64,000 bases of DNA from Leptoclinus maculatus (lineage: Eukaryota > Chordata > Actinopteri > Perciformes > Stichaeidae), in contig JAVDOI010000013.1 in NCBI GenBank assembly GCA_032191485.1, positions 2,262,559 through 2,326,558 of the forward strand, read 5' to 3'. A program made the position numbers and the translations under genes. The notes beneath the pieces are model-generated. The model saw only the letters and a program-made list of their open reading frames with translations. It was not told the DNA's origin and did no database searches. Shown piece after piece: positions 53,268-64,000 of this stretch. The number at the start of each line of letters is the position of its first letter. Position 1 is the first letter of the stretch.

Positions 53268-53495
53268 TCACTAATTAACTTTCTATCCTTTTGGAAACAG
53301 AAGAATAACAATAGTTTTTCTGGGGGATTATGTGCCAAACTAGCTTTATGCTAAGCTAAGCTAACAGACTGCTGGTTCCAGCTTTATATTTACAGGACAG
53401 ATGTGAGAGCGGTATCTTCTCATAGATGAGAAGCGTAGCATAAAGACTGGACTGGGAGAAACTAGCTGATAATGTCTGGCTAGTCTGGCACATAA
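53268..53495. repeat. Teleost interspersed repeat, copy B (two fragments head to head)
   Basis: About 53268-53430 matches the family in reverse orientation (GCTAAGCTAAGCTAAC, then CTTCTCAT). About 53435-53495 matches it forward (GCATAAAGACTGG). Edges are approximate. Confidence 0.65.
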
Positions 53496-53499
53496 ACCC

Positions 53500-53521
53500 A
53501 TATATATATATATATATATAT
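53500..53521. repeat. (TA)n microsatellite
   Basis: Eleven TA units. Confidence 0.95.
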
Positions 53522-55007
53522 CGATATACACACACATATTGGTGCTTTGAGCACCACAATGGCATCTAGTTTCATTATATTGGAGAGAAGTCAGACATCT
53601 CTTCAAGACTCAGGAAGACTAAAACAACACGGACACTAATTCCCTGTTCAGCAACTCAACTGTATAGATCTCACTTTTCCAACAAAAGCCAAATTACTCC
53701 CAAATTTTCCAATTCAGCCCCGCTGGAGCGCTGCCAGCTTAATTTCCCCCCGCAGATTATTCCTGTTGGGAAAGAGAAATCAGCCAGCAGCAGGACAACT
53801 GGCCCACCTCACGCTCTCTCATTACTACAGGCATCGATTGTTTTTGGTGCAAACCTGAAATAAAGTTGTTTTTCTCATCAATAGTTCTGGGTGTTAACCG
53901 TATCTTTGTGGGGGGAAATAAATCACCGATGTCCTCTGGGGGAAGATAGCTGTAGCACATATGTATTTTTCTCATGAATTCAAGACACATTTTTCTCCCT
54001 GAGATGTTTCAGAGTCTGCAGCTTCTTTCTCTTTTGTCTAAAGGGAACTAGGCATGTGTGGGGGTTTTCTCTCACTGTTGAGTAACTCTATCTTCTCAGG
54101 CCACATTCTCACCAGGAAAGTTAATTCGAACTTGCATGTTTACAACCCCCCCCCCCAAAAAAGGTCTTATGGCTTTTGCCAACAGATTCCTCTGCATCCA
54201 TGATGCATTGGGAACAAGCGGGGGGATCATCCGAAGGCGCGACAGGCGTGGCGGTGCCAAAAACACCGTGCAGCTGTTGGCCACCACTGGGTCAGATGTC
54301 GCGATCAGGCCGCTGATTGGACAGCCAGAGGGCCGGGCGTGTTAACGCGGCGCTCACACTCCTGTGTCAGACGACAGGTGTGAGGCCGGTGGTGACTTGA
54401 CGCCCTGGTTCTCTGAAAGGTGACTCCGCTTTCCAAGCAAAGAGCAGGAAATTACATTACAAGTCACCCAACACAGTATGCATTCACCTGACTAATGAAA
54501 GATAATAGATTGTGTGAAACTATTCTTAAAATCAAAATTGATTGTCAAAGAGTTACACATTTGGAACATGATGAATCTAACGTAATGTTTGTAACTTATT
54601 GATTGTATGTGGTGAATTTGACACATAAATGTGTTTCATTTCATTGGTTTGTTTGCATGAATTTAAAGAATCAAGACTCTCAAACTTTTAAACACTAAGA
54701 AAAGTGATAAAACTGTTTGACAATACTGGAAGAAGTGCAGCGGCGTTGTGTTTTGGCCCTGCTTCTCTCTGCTGACTCTGAAGCGCTCAGACCCTCCGCA
54801 AAAAGGAAATGAGTCACGCTGGCCGCGGACAGTGAGGTGAGAAGTACAAGAGCTTTTCTCTGTAACAGCAGTTCAGAGAAACTGGAGGCTGAAGAGCAGC
54901 TCGTAACCACAAGTGAACAAGGTTTCATCCTCAATGCTGTGATGTGACAGATCCAGTAGTGTGTCTTTACTGTCTTAAATCATATTACCCGGTGAAGGAA
55001 TCCTATA

Positions 55008-55175
55008 CCACATTTTGGGAAATGTGATTATCGGCCAAATATTAGCTGAGAGGATTGATACCTTTCAAATGTGTCCGTTACGATTAGCTTAGCTTAGCAT
55101 AAAGAATGGAAATCTGCCTTCCAGCACCTCTAAAGCTCATTAATTAACATTGTTTAACAATATACAAAAATCAAA
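55008..55175 (+). repeat. Teleost interspersed repeat, copy C
   Basis: Shares CATTTTGGGAAATGTG, TTAGCTTAGCTTAGCATAAAG and CACCTCTAAAGCTCATTAATTAAC blocks with the other copies. Confidence 0.7.
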
Positions 55176-58100
55176 CTCATTCATTCCACTGAAAACTAAT
55201 TAAACAGCTCATACACCTGACAAGTTGTCCTGATTCCTCTCACTCGTGCGCATGAATTGGCATCATTATAACATTAATGTGCCATATTTAGTTTCACAAA
55301 GCAAAGAAGATAACTCCCCCGGTGGTCCCACGTGCACTGTTTGTCATTTAGTTGCAAATCGTTTGACTAGTTGCACATTTTCATAAGAATATCCAACTAT
55401 AAATATCCAACATCAGCAAATATGGATCATCGTTTGGAGAACTTTAAACCTTCATTATTGGATTTGTTTGGCCACCAGGGGGCAGCGCAACACGCTGCCA
55501 ACACCACGCCGACATATTATCCTGATGAATACAAGTCCAAGTCGGTCTCCACCGACTCATGAAGGAAATCTCTGGAAATGCATGTTTATCTGCATGCTGT
55601 CCTCATTTTAGAAATACTGAACACGTTTAAATGTCAGATAACTATCCCCCTTTGTTACGTTGTGTCATTGATGTGTCACATGACCTGCACTTCCAACTTT
55701 GGCCTCGTGCCAAATCGGCGCACAGCCCATCACTGTTGGGACTTGTTACTCATTTTGTGTGTTTTTGTTGAATTAAAGAAGCAATTCCATTTTAGGGGAA
55801 ATATACTTCTTTACAATCTCACGCAGAATTATAATGTTCAGTGTGTGTATCAGGGTGTCACGTGACTCGCAGCTCCAACTTTGGCCACTAAGAGAAAACT
55901 GGCGAACCACCAAAATCTGTCCGTACTGTTTCGATATCATCCTTTTTTCTGCTTAGAAAAGAAGAAATACTGCACAAATACTGCTAAAACCACAGTGCCT
56001 TTTTTAAAAGACAGACATCGATTTAACAGCATGCGCATGTGACAAATTACGAGGTGTTGAGAAGTTTATTTTTCTTCTTTCGTTGAAGCGTTTCCCTCTG
56101 GTCCCAGTCTTTGTGCTGAACTCCCCGAACCAATTTATACACAGCGAGCACAACGATTAAATCAATATCGACCCCACTCTGACATTTTCCTCCAAATCTC
56201 CAATTCTTCTTCTAGTTTTTTCGGCTGCAGCTAAAATGTTCTCTGAGTTTGCACTTTCCGCGCTCATGTTGAAATACGAGGGGGGGGAGGGGGGGGGCTG
56301 TTTCTTGGATGCTCTGAGGAATACAGGCCCCCGATAAGCCGGGGTGTGTGTGTTTAAACAGAACCGGGATTTAAGAGACTCGTCACAGTGCTCGGCTCCA
56401 CACCCCTGCGCTGCTATCTCTGTTTCATGCCAGTGGCACAAAGGTCCACAGTCACTGCACCATAAATAAAGTCTTGTCTGAATCGGTTCCCGTATCAAAA
56501 CGCGGGGGGCGGTATGCTAATAGTATCCCTCAGACAGACTTCCTGCTCCGGTGTTTGGCTCGGGCGTATGTGTTTCATCTGTGCCAGAAAGGAGCTGCCA
56601 CTTTGATGACACATTAGAATATTGTGACACGAGAACAGAGGAGCCCATCTCCACTCCGAGTGCGGCCACTCGTAAGGCGAATGCATCGTCGAAGGGCGAT
56701 GAGAGATGGGTTCTTTAGTTCCTCTTCCATGATACATCCAGGGGACTATAGCTTTCTCTGGATGTTGCCTGTCCGCCTTGTTCTTCGTCCGATCATCATG
56801 TGAGACGTTATTGATCAGGTCGGAGATGTGGATCTAAAGACGGAGGGGGTGACAGAAGTGGCTTTGAATGAGTCCTTTTCATTATACAGATCTTTGTTCT
56901 TCCGTTCTGACACCAAGAAAATGTTCCACCGAGTTGAACGGCGATGCAGCAAGAACGCTGAACAAGCAAGAAAGTCGTCACGCTGTACATCTTATATCAC
57001 ATCCTTAAACTGACGTATTTAACTCGTACAAAGGCTAAACTAAAGTCATCATCATGACTTAAAGTCGAGTCTGTCTTCATAGTGCCAGCTGTGCCAACAA
57101 GACCAACTGCTTTAAATGCATCAAACTTCCAAGACGTAAATGGTGTGCAACCAGAGAAACAACCATTGCAACAACTCTCCCTGAATGGAACGACTCAGAG
57201 TAAAGATCATTTAAAATGGTCCTAAACAGTAGAAAGCAGCACGGAGGCCAGTGGAGGGGACTGGGATTTGATTTAATTGGTTAATAATCTGCTGCAATGG
57301 AGAGTGATGTGGACACAAATTATTGTCCACAACTCAAACCTCATCAGCTCAGCGGTGAGCACTTGGTCGGAGATGTAGTCGCATCACAAACATCTGTTTT
57401 AACAGCGCAGTTAGCTGGGCGGATCAAACCAGGGACATTGATACAGTCACATCACACTGATATCAACAAGCCAAACTCCTTGTAAGTGCAAACTCTCGGC
57501 ATCAAACCGTTTCTGACTCTGACTCTGATATGGGAATAAACGGCTAATTGTCAGTCTGAAAAAAAGATGTTTTTGACTTGTTCACTCTACATGATCCTGT
57601 TCTATACCAGCGGCTGATCACTTAATTGTCGGCACCTGGCCCGTGCAGCCGTTTCCTCATATTGAAGACATTCATGAAAACAATTCCCGCTTTGTGCCGA
57701 GCGCAGACCCGTACTTCAACGTCAAGATTCACCTTTATGTTGTCTTTATCATTTGAAAACTGCCTAATTGGCAACTGAGCAATCGTCAAAAACGAACTCA
57801 TGGTTGTATTTGGTTGCAGCCAATGCTTTTTAAGAGGGAACACATGCTGTAAGGGCCTTTACACACGATCAGCAGGTAGATGATAGGTTTATGTCACCAA
57901 CGTGAGGCAGGAACGCATGATTCATTTCTACCTCCCTGACTATCCACGTATCTTTAATGAGGCACGATGTCAAACATAGCACATGTCATTTATAATGACA
58001 GTTAATCAGGGAGCATGAAACGTCGTGCAGAGTCTATATTTACCCCTAAAACCTGCCTGATCTCTCCCGTCGGCTCCACTGTAAAACCGTCTCGATAGTT

Positions 58101-60470
58101 ATTCACACATTTCATGAAAGATGGCCAAAAATACAATACTATGATCCAGTTTATAACCCCAAAAAAAGAAATTATTTTTTCCTGTAACACCACTCCATGG
58201 GGCCCCTGACCTCTCGGAGAAGCAATCCGACGGGGGTCAAATTCAGGTTGCGATGCGGAAAGTGTGGCATTATCGACCTGGTAGTAAACCCCCCCCCCTC
58301 ACTGCTTCAACCAGCAGCAAACTGCTGCCACCTCTGCCCACTCATCACAGAGTGTTATGTACCCACAGTGAAGCCCCCCCCCCTCACAACATGCACACGT
58401 TCTCGTCCGTGTTTTCAGAAAAGACAATCTGTGCGCTGTCAGACAAGGCGAGGAGCGACGCTTGACCTTTCAATCGCTCCTCTGGGGATGGAGAGGGGCG
58501 GAGCTTCCCCCCTGACAGAAGATTGGAAAAACGTCTGCCCGGATTTTTGTTGCTAGGCAGCTAGGCCCCGCAATGACAGTGTGTCAACAATGAGGAGAGA
58601 ATGAGAAATAGATTGCTGCCTGGTCGCTGGAGATGAGAGGGCGTTTGATTCAAGGCCGCTCTGGGAGTGAGAGGCTCCACGCTGGGCTTTAGGTTCGGAC
58701 TGTTGCGAGCAGCGCTCGCGGACGTGCTCTTTCTGTATGTCACGCCGGTAATTGCCGAATCCCCTCAATGGCAAATTACTTTAGTGTGACTCATCTCAAG
58801 TGTTGAAGTGGAAATACAATCAAGGCAACTTTGCACTGGCTGGAGAGTGGGAGGGCCTTAATTGTACATCCTGGATGGCTGATGAAACATGAATTAGCGG
58901 TGTGTGGTGTGACTTGAATTTAAACGTTTTGGACAGTCATTTCTATTTGAACCTATTTTCAAATTTTTTGCCTGTTGTTTGCAGGGATTTCAATCAAATC
59001 TGATGAACATACACTCACAAAGACGTCGCAGAACAGGCGCAGCAACTTTAAATTACAGGTGTAAACGTCAACGTTTGCTTTTGGTTTCACACGGGACACA
59101 GACAGCGGTCTCCTGGGTGAATGTCCTGTGTTTGTTTGACCTTCTAGGCTACATTTAGGCACAGCTGTGGGTGGTTGAATACTAGCATCTACATTTTTTC
59201 ATCTTGGCTTTCCTGGCTCACCAAGTAGACATTGTCAGCACAGATTTCATGTCACTTGCTCACACGAATCGTCATCGACCCGTGTCATGTGTTTTCTCAC
59301 GAGGCGATATTGAGTGACATTCAGTTGTTTTGAAAGACAAGTGAAGCAGCTGGATGCTCTGTACAGACTCACAACACACACAGCTCATCACACTGAACAG
59401 TTCACTGCTCAGGTGTGAAGATACACAGCACAGGCTAAACATGCTAGATAAAATAATGTTCCTCCATTTGTTTAGAGGAGTAGTGTGACATTTTCCCAAA
59501 ATATCAAACTACCCTTTTAACATTGCATTATTTATGCACAAGCAAATACGGTGTAATTGGTGGATAGGTCATTGTTAGTGTTTACAGTAATTGTATGAAG
59601 GTCGGCTATTAAATATAAATTAGATTTTAAAAAAAAGTACACAACATGGTTGTGATATTGATTTGCTGATGTTTAAATGTCAAACAGCACCTTTGATGGA
59701 AAAAGACTTGAAAAAGGTTGATGTGGGTTTTTTGTTTTGGCAGAGCCATCCGTCTGTGGTGAGACAAAGCACAGACAAATGAGCTGTACTGACGGGCTGA
59801 ATGGGAGTTTGATCACTTCTTAATAGTTCCTCGTCTCTTTCAGAGCCCATTACCCTTGAGAGAATTGTCATGGCTGTAAGAGACTCTTCTGCAGAGCAGG
59901 TGTTGTTCACATCGACGGAGAGAGAATACAGTTCAACGGGGAAAAGAAAGTTCAATTCAAACATAAGCTGAGTCGCACACCTCAGGATCAGATATCCACG
60001 CGGTCCAGGAACTGAAATAAGACTCTTGTGGATGCTCAAACAGTGTTGACGTGTAAATGGACCAATCAGAATTCAGATTTGTGCAGCCATTGATGAAGAG
60101 GAGCGAGAGAATTGACAGGCAGGAGGTAAGGATCCACGCTCACACCTGTTTTGTGATGGTGGTGGGGGGGGGTGAAACCGCGTGAGATGAAGTGAATGTG
60201 GAGGGGGTTGGGGGAGAGGGGGTGAGGGGGACCACAGGGATGGGCGAGTGTGGAGAGACACTCAAAAGAGCCACAAGTGGTCCACTGTTCCCCGGCAGCA
60301 GCACCTGCCTCGCCGCCTCCCTCCTCTTCAATACCCGGCAACAGAACTCCTCTTAAGGCCAGTGCACGTGAATTCAAAGGGAGGGGGGGTGTGTGCATAC
60401 ATGCATAGGAGTGTGTGTGTGTGTTACATCACAAAGAGGGTCTTTTACTGTCCAAAAATTCTGCCAGGTA

Positions 60471-60494
60471 CCCCCCCCCCCCCACACCCCCCCC
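60471..60494. repeat. Poly-C runs
   Basis: Two C-runs separated by ACA; length uncertain. Confidence 0.85.
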
Positions 60495-61794
60495 CATCCT
60501 CTAACCGAGATGCAAAATCTCATTCACAAAATAGCAGCTTTCAATGTCATTTTATAAACTGTTCCAAACGACTGACTGATGTTTACAGCTGCATTAAGAA
60601 CAGACTAATTGACCGTTTGTTAATCCTTAATCTGTTGCCACACCTGTCAACCTTTCGCGAGACACATATCCAGTTTACTATAGTAACAGTGGCAAGTTTA
60701 CTCCTCGAAATCCTGAGGAACCAGTGCCCGTTCAAAAACGTGCCCATTCCAAACGGCCCGATTGCTTGGCTTCGGGTGTTGCTGCTTTCCTCGAGAACCG
60801 TTCATACTTGTCACTGCGCTTCCGTTGGTCCCGAGCAATACACCCGCCAAGTGGGAAGTCGATCGGATGGACGCTTCCTTTTCAGTCAGTTAAACAATGG
60901 GTCCTTTTCATTTCCAGCCAACAATCAGCCGAAATGACGGCCATCACTAGCAGATTTGATCAGCTGATTGGGCTCTTTAACGTTTCCAGCTGACCTGTTT
61001 CAAAGCAGGAATCCATGTGAAAGCCAACAGGTCCCAGGCAAAAAGTCAGCACGCCTCAACTGTTAACGTAGAGAAGCATCAGTCTTAGTATTAATGGAAT
61101 ATGATATGGAAAGCTGATAACATTCCTCTAAGCTTTCTATTTTCTTATTATTTAAGCCCAGAAAGCCAATAATACATTAGTATCAATCGATTTAACACAT
61201 GGTTACTCGACTACTGCAGGCAGTAAGCTAGTTAGCTGGAGAAGCTAACGATTGTAGCTCACATTAGATTAAATAAACACACTGTTTAGTATATTTCATT
61301 CATTGTACCCCCACCCTCCGAGCATCATACAGCCCCATGCACACCATTTCAACATGAAGAGACATCTCAGGAGTGACGGACATGCTGTGCCCATAGTTAC
61401 AGTCACTAAGGCTATGATTGGACAATCACTCTTCGGGGGAGGTGTTTAGCAAACAGTCAATTCCAGTATAACTAACCCTCCCTCCAAAACACCCGGAAAA
61501 ATGGGCTCCACAAATTATTTCTTTTTTTAAACAAAATAAGTTTCGATGAACTTAACTCAGCGTTTACCCACAAACCACTTCGAGCTCAGCGATTGCGCCG
61601 TAGTCTGCTGATTGGTCCGGCATTCAGCTGCCAGCCCCGGTCGATTCTCAGCAGACGTTCTCCGGACTAATATTCTGTAACAAAAACTGACCTTGCAAGA
61701 TTTAAGCTAGAAACACTGGAATGAAACACTTCTTTATGTGCCTCTGCCACGCTTTAAATTGGTGGTACTAAAACCGTAGATTTGTTATTGACTA

Positions 61795-61812
61795 CCCCCC
61801 CCCCCCCCCCCC
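61795..61812. repeat. Poly-C run
   Basis: About eighteen consecutive C bases. Confidence 0.85.
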
Positions 61813-62093
61813 ATTGTCCCGTGAAAATCAATGCGAGGAGACAGAAGACACGTTTTTGCAAAGCAATTTGCCACAAGGGCGAATCCCGCCAGTCAATGGT
61901 CAATCAATGACAAGCCGAGTCTCTGCATGGTGCCCGTAGAAGATAATTACACCAGAGATAATTGGCGTGTTGATTTGACTGCATTAGTGAAAGCAACTGC
62001 TGCTCGGGGAATACGTGACGAGGAACATGCTTAGTATTTTAATTTTAACGGCAGCTTAAGATGGACCTTTTGATTCTGAGTGATCATGCATAC

Positions 62094-62117
62094 GTGTGTG
62101 TGTGTGTGTGTGTGTGT
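62094..62117. repeat. (GT)n microsatellite
   Basis: Twelve GT units. Confidence 0.95.
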
Positions 62118-62205
62118 TTCTGTATGTTCAGACCAGACTACATCGACTGTAGTAGCTCAGCATGAATGTGCATTAAAGCACCACAGGGAAACCACAAAAG
62201 GCCCT

Positions 62206-62208
<3 letters not shown>

Positions 62209-62240
<32 letters not shown>
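62209..62240. repeat. (CA)n microsatellite
   Basis: Sixteen CA units, about 90 bp from a GT run at 62094-62117, so the two could pair as a hairpin. Confidence 0.95.
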
Positions 62241-62242
<2 letters not shown>

Positions 62243-63309
62243 CATTCACTGCTACTGGACACATCAGAGAAACACATTTATCGGTTTTTGGTTGAACTCC
62301 AGTCAGAGTCACAAACAATGAAATTGAAAAGTTGGAGACAAGGGGCTTAGCCAACAATTTCAAACCTGTATTATGAACTAATTGGACGCACACACACAGA
62401 CCTTTTTATCTTGACTCAGCAGAGCAGGAACAGCACAGGTGGAACTGGAAACATTCATCAGCGCTCTGTTCCATCTAAGCGCCCCCACGATGTCATACAA
62501 CTGGCAACAACAAAACGGGAAGCAGCAGTCATCTTTGTTAATAATTGCACCTGTGCTCTTCCTGCTGCGACATGTCGAACAGTCACTGTCAATGATGTCA
62601 TACAGTTCTGCTTTTGGATCGACAGGAGAACGAAATGACTCTTTAAAACACCCGATTCGAAGGATGTCAATTCTATTCGCAGAGACGGAAAGTTCCCTTT
62701 GCTCACTTGCGCCCACATCGTTTGGCACTGGACCCTAAACATCACGCATGTTCCTATAGCCTGCAACCACGACAGCACCCACTCCTTGTTTATTTCAGGG
62801 TTTTACCGGGAATAGCAAACCTCTGGCAGTTTCTCAATCAGCTTTACACGCTCTGATTAAGAAACCGTGATAATAAACGGTGATAATAAACTGTCACAAT
62901 GAGTCTCAAGCAAAGTGAAAGAAATGTTTGAAAGAACCCGTGCCACTTGAATACAAAATGAAGATTTGTATTGTTAAAGATGGTTATCATACAGCTGTAT
63001 TGTGCTGATTAATACGCAGTGAAGCAAGGTGGCTGATATTGGTAGAATATATGAAATATCATACAGAACGTTATTAGTGTTCAGTCAGGTTTTAAACATG
63101 TGGATCACAGCAATGACATAAAATCATATAAAATGTACACATATGATAACTGTACTGTTAATATGCATGTGCTTTACTGCGCTGACTTTAAGGAGGCTTC
63201 AGTTTAACCACAGACAAACTTGTGAAACGTGTTTTTCGGGGATAATCAAAAGCGGGTTTATACACGGTTACGTGTCTCAGTACAAACGGATGAAGCGCAT
63301 GCCTCACGA

Positions 63310-63355
63310 ACACACACACACACACACACACATTCACACACACATTCACACACAC
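63310..63355. repeat. (CA)n microsatellite, interrupted
   Basis: CA units broken twice by TT. Confidence 0.95.
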
Positions 63356-63405
63356 GCCTCCTCAGTTAATGGGAAGGAGGACTCAGCCAGCTGGTGTAGC
63401 TCACA

Positions 63406-63452
63406 AACACACACACACACACACACACACACCTACACACACACACACACAA
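63406..63452. repeat. (CA)n microsatellite, interrupted
   Basis: CA units broken once by CT. Confidence 0.95.
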
Positions 63453-63768
63453 ACCTAATCCCCCCCTTCGATTTGTCACCCCTCCAAATCCTATTCATCC
63501 AACTTCCTATTCACTGCTGTAGAGCCTCTCCAGTGGAGTCTCCATCAGACCCTCATCTTTGTTCTACGTCTCAATAGTTTGAGCCTCACAGTCAGTGTGA
63601 CATGCAATACAGCGATAGCATTTCCTGCTCTGCAAAACAATGACAGGTTCCATCACTGAAGCTGGTATTGAGTTTTCAAAGATATTGTTTCTCGCACTTA
63701 AGGATTTTTAAAATGACATTTTTCTATTATTTTCTAAGTACCCATCCCTTTTCTCTCTCTTCTTCTCT

Positions 63769-63945
63769 AGTTTGACTTTTTGGGGAATACGCCTTCACCT
63801 CTCGCCCGAGATTAGATTATAACATCAATCTCATATCGATTAATTGAATGTAAAGCTGGAGCCAGTGGCTAGTCTCTCTAAAGGTCACTAATTAACACTT
63901 TATATCTCCGTTGTTTAATCTGTACAATAATCGAAGCGTACAAAC
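63769..63945 (+). repeat. Teleost interspersed repeat, copy D
   Basis: Shares TTTGACTTTTTGGGGAATA, AAAGGTCACTAATTAACAC and TTTAATCTGTACAATAA blocks with the family. Confidence 0.65.
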
Positions 63946-64000
63946 GACATCCTGAGGCTTCCGTGTTAAAGATGCTGCAATGAAGACATCATACCTGAAT

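Larger units (their letters stand above)
52742..64000. other. Gene-free stretch downstream of epc1
   Basis: No exon with a recognisable protein match on either strand. The expected EPC1-side neighbours in other vertebrates (for example kif5b) were not seen. The region holds TA, GT and CA repeats, several C- and G-runs and three copies of the dispersed repeat, listed separately. Confidence 0.5.

Overview
The window is nuclear DNA from a ray-finned fish, most likely a percomorph teleost. The evidence is a spliced vertebrate gene (epc1) with GT-AG introns, many CA/GT microsatellites, an intact Ty3/gypsy element, a fold-back DNA transposon, and several copies of an interspersed repeat I recognise as common in teleost introns. 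Species and chromosome cannot be read from the sequence. All host genes found lie on the + strand.

Layout. 1-4406: non-coding, simple repeats only. 4407-10040: a very young LTR retrotransposon on the - strand with two almost identical LTRs (4407-5016, 9430-10040), one long intact pol frame (5060-9172) and only the nucleocapsid end of gag. 10396-10758: the last coding exon of a PSKH1-like protein kinase; its earlier exons are not in the window, so the retrotransposon probably sits in its last intron. 14722-26105: a decayed integrin beta gene. The exons remain in order (signal peptide, PSI, parts of the beta-I domain, hybrid, EGF, beta-tail, transmembrane) and many splice sites survive, but stops, frameshifts, an internal deletion and the loss of the MIDAS exon make it a pseudogene. 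A 944-bp fold-back transposon with an 8-bp target duplication (21789-22732) lies in one of its introns. 28.3-29.3 kb: two weak candidate exons of unknown nature. 30590-31430: CpG-rich promoter region. 30967-51127: complete epc1, enhancer of polycomb homolog 1, 14 coding exons and 839 codons, with a 3' UTR to about 52650. 52.7-64 kb: no gene recognised; microsatellites and interspersed repeats.

How the parts relate. epc1 is the only complete host gene; it encodes a scaffold of the NuA4/TIP60 histone acetyltransferase complex. The integrin beta relic lies upstream in the same orientation, as ITGB1 does relative to EPC1 in human, so it probably marks the ancestral ITGB1-EPC1 linkage on one of the duplicated teleost chromosomes. 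No bacterial-type operon, CRISPR array or tRNA gene was seen. The most unusual items are the integrin pseudogene, the gag-less but pol-intact young gypsy element whose primer-binding site is joined almost directly to nucleocapsid sequence, and the fold-back element.
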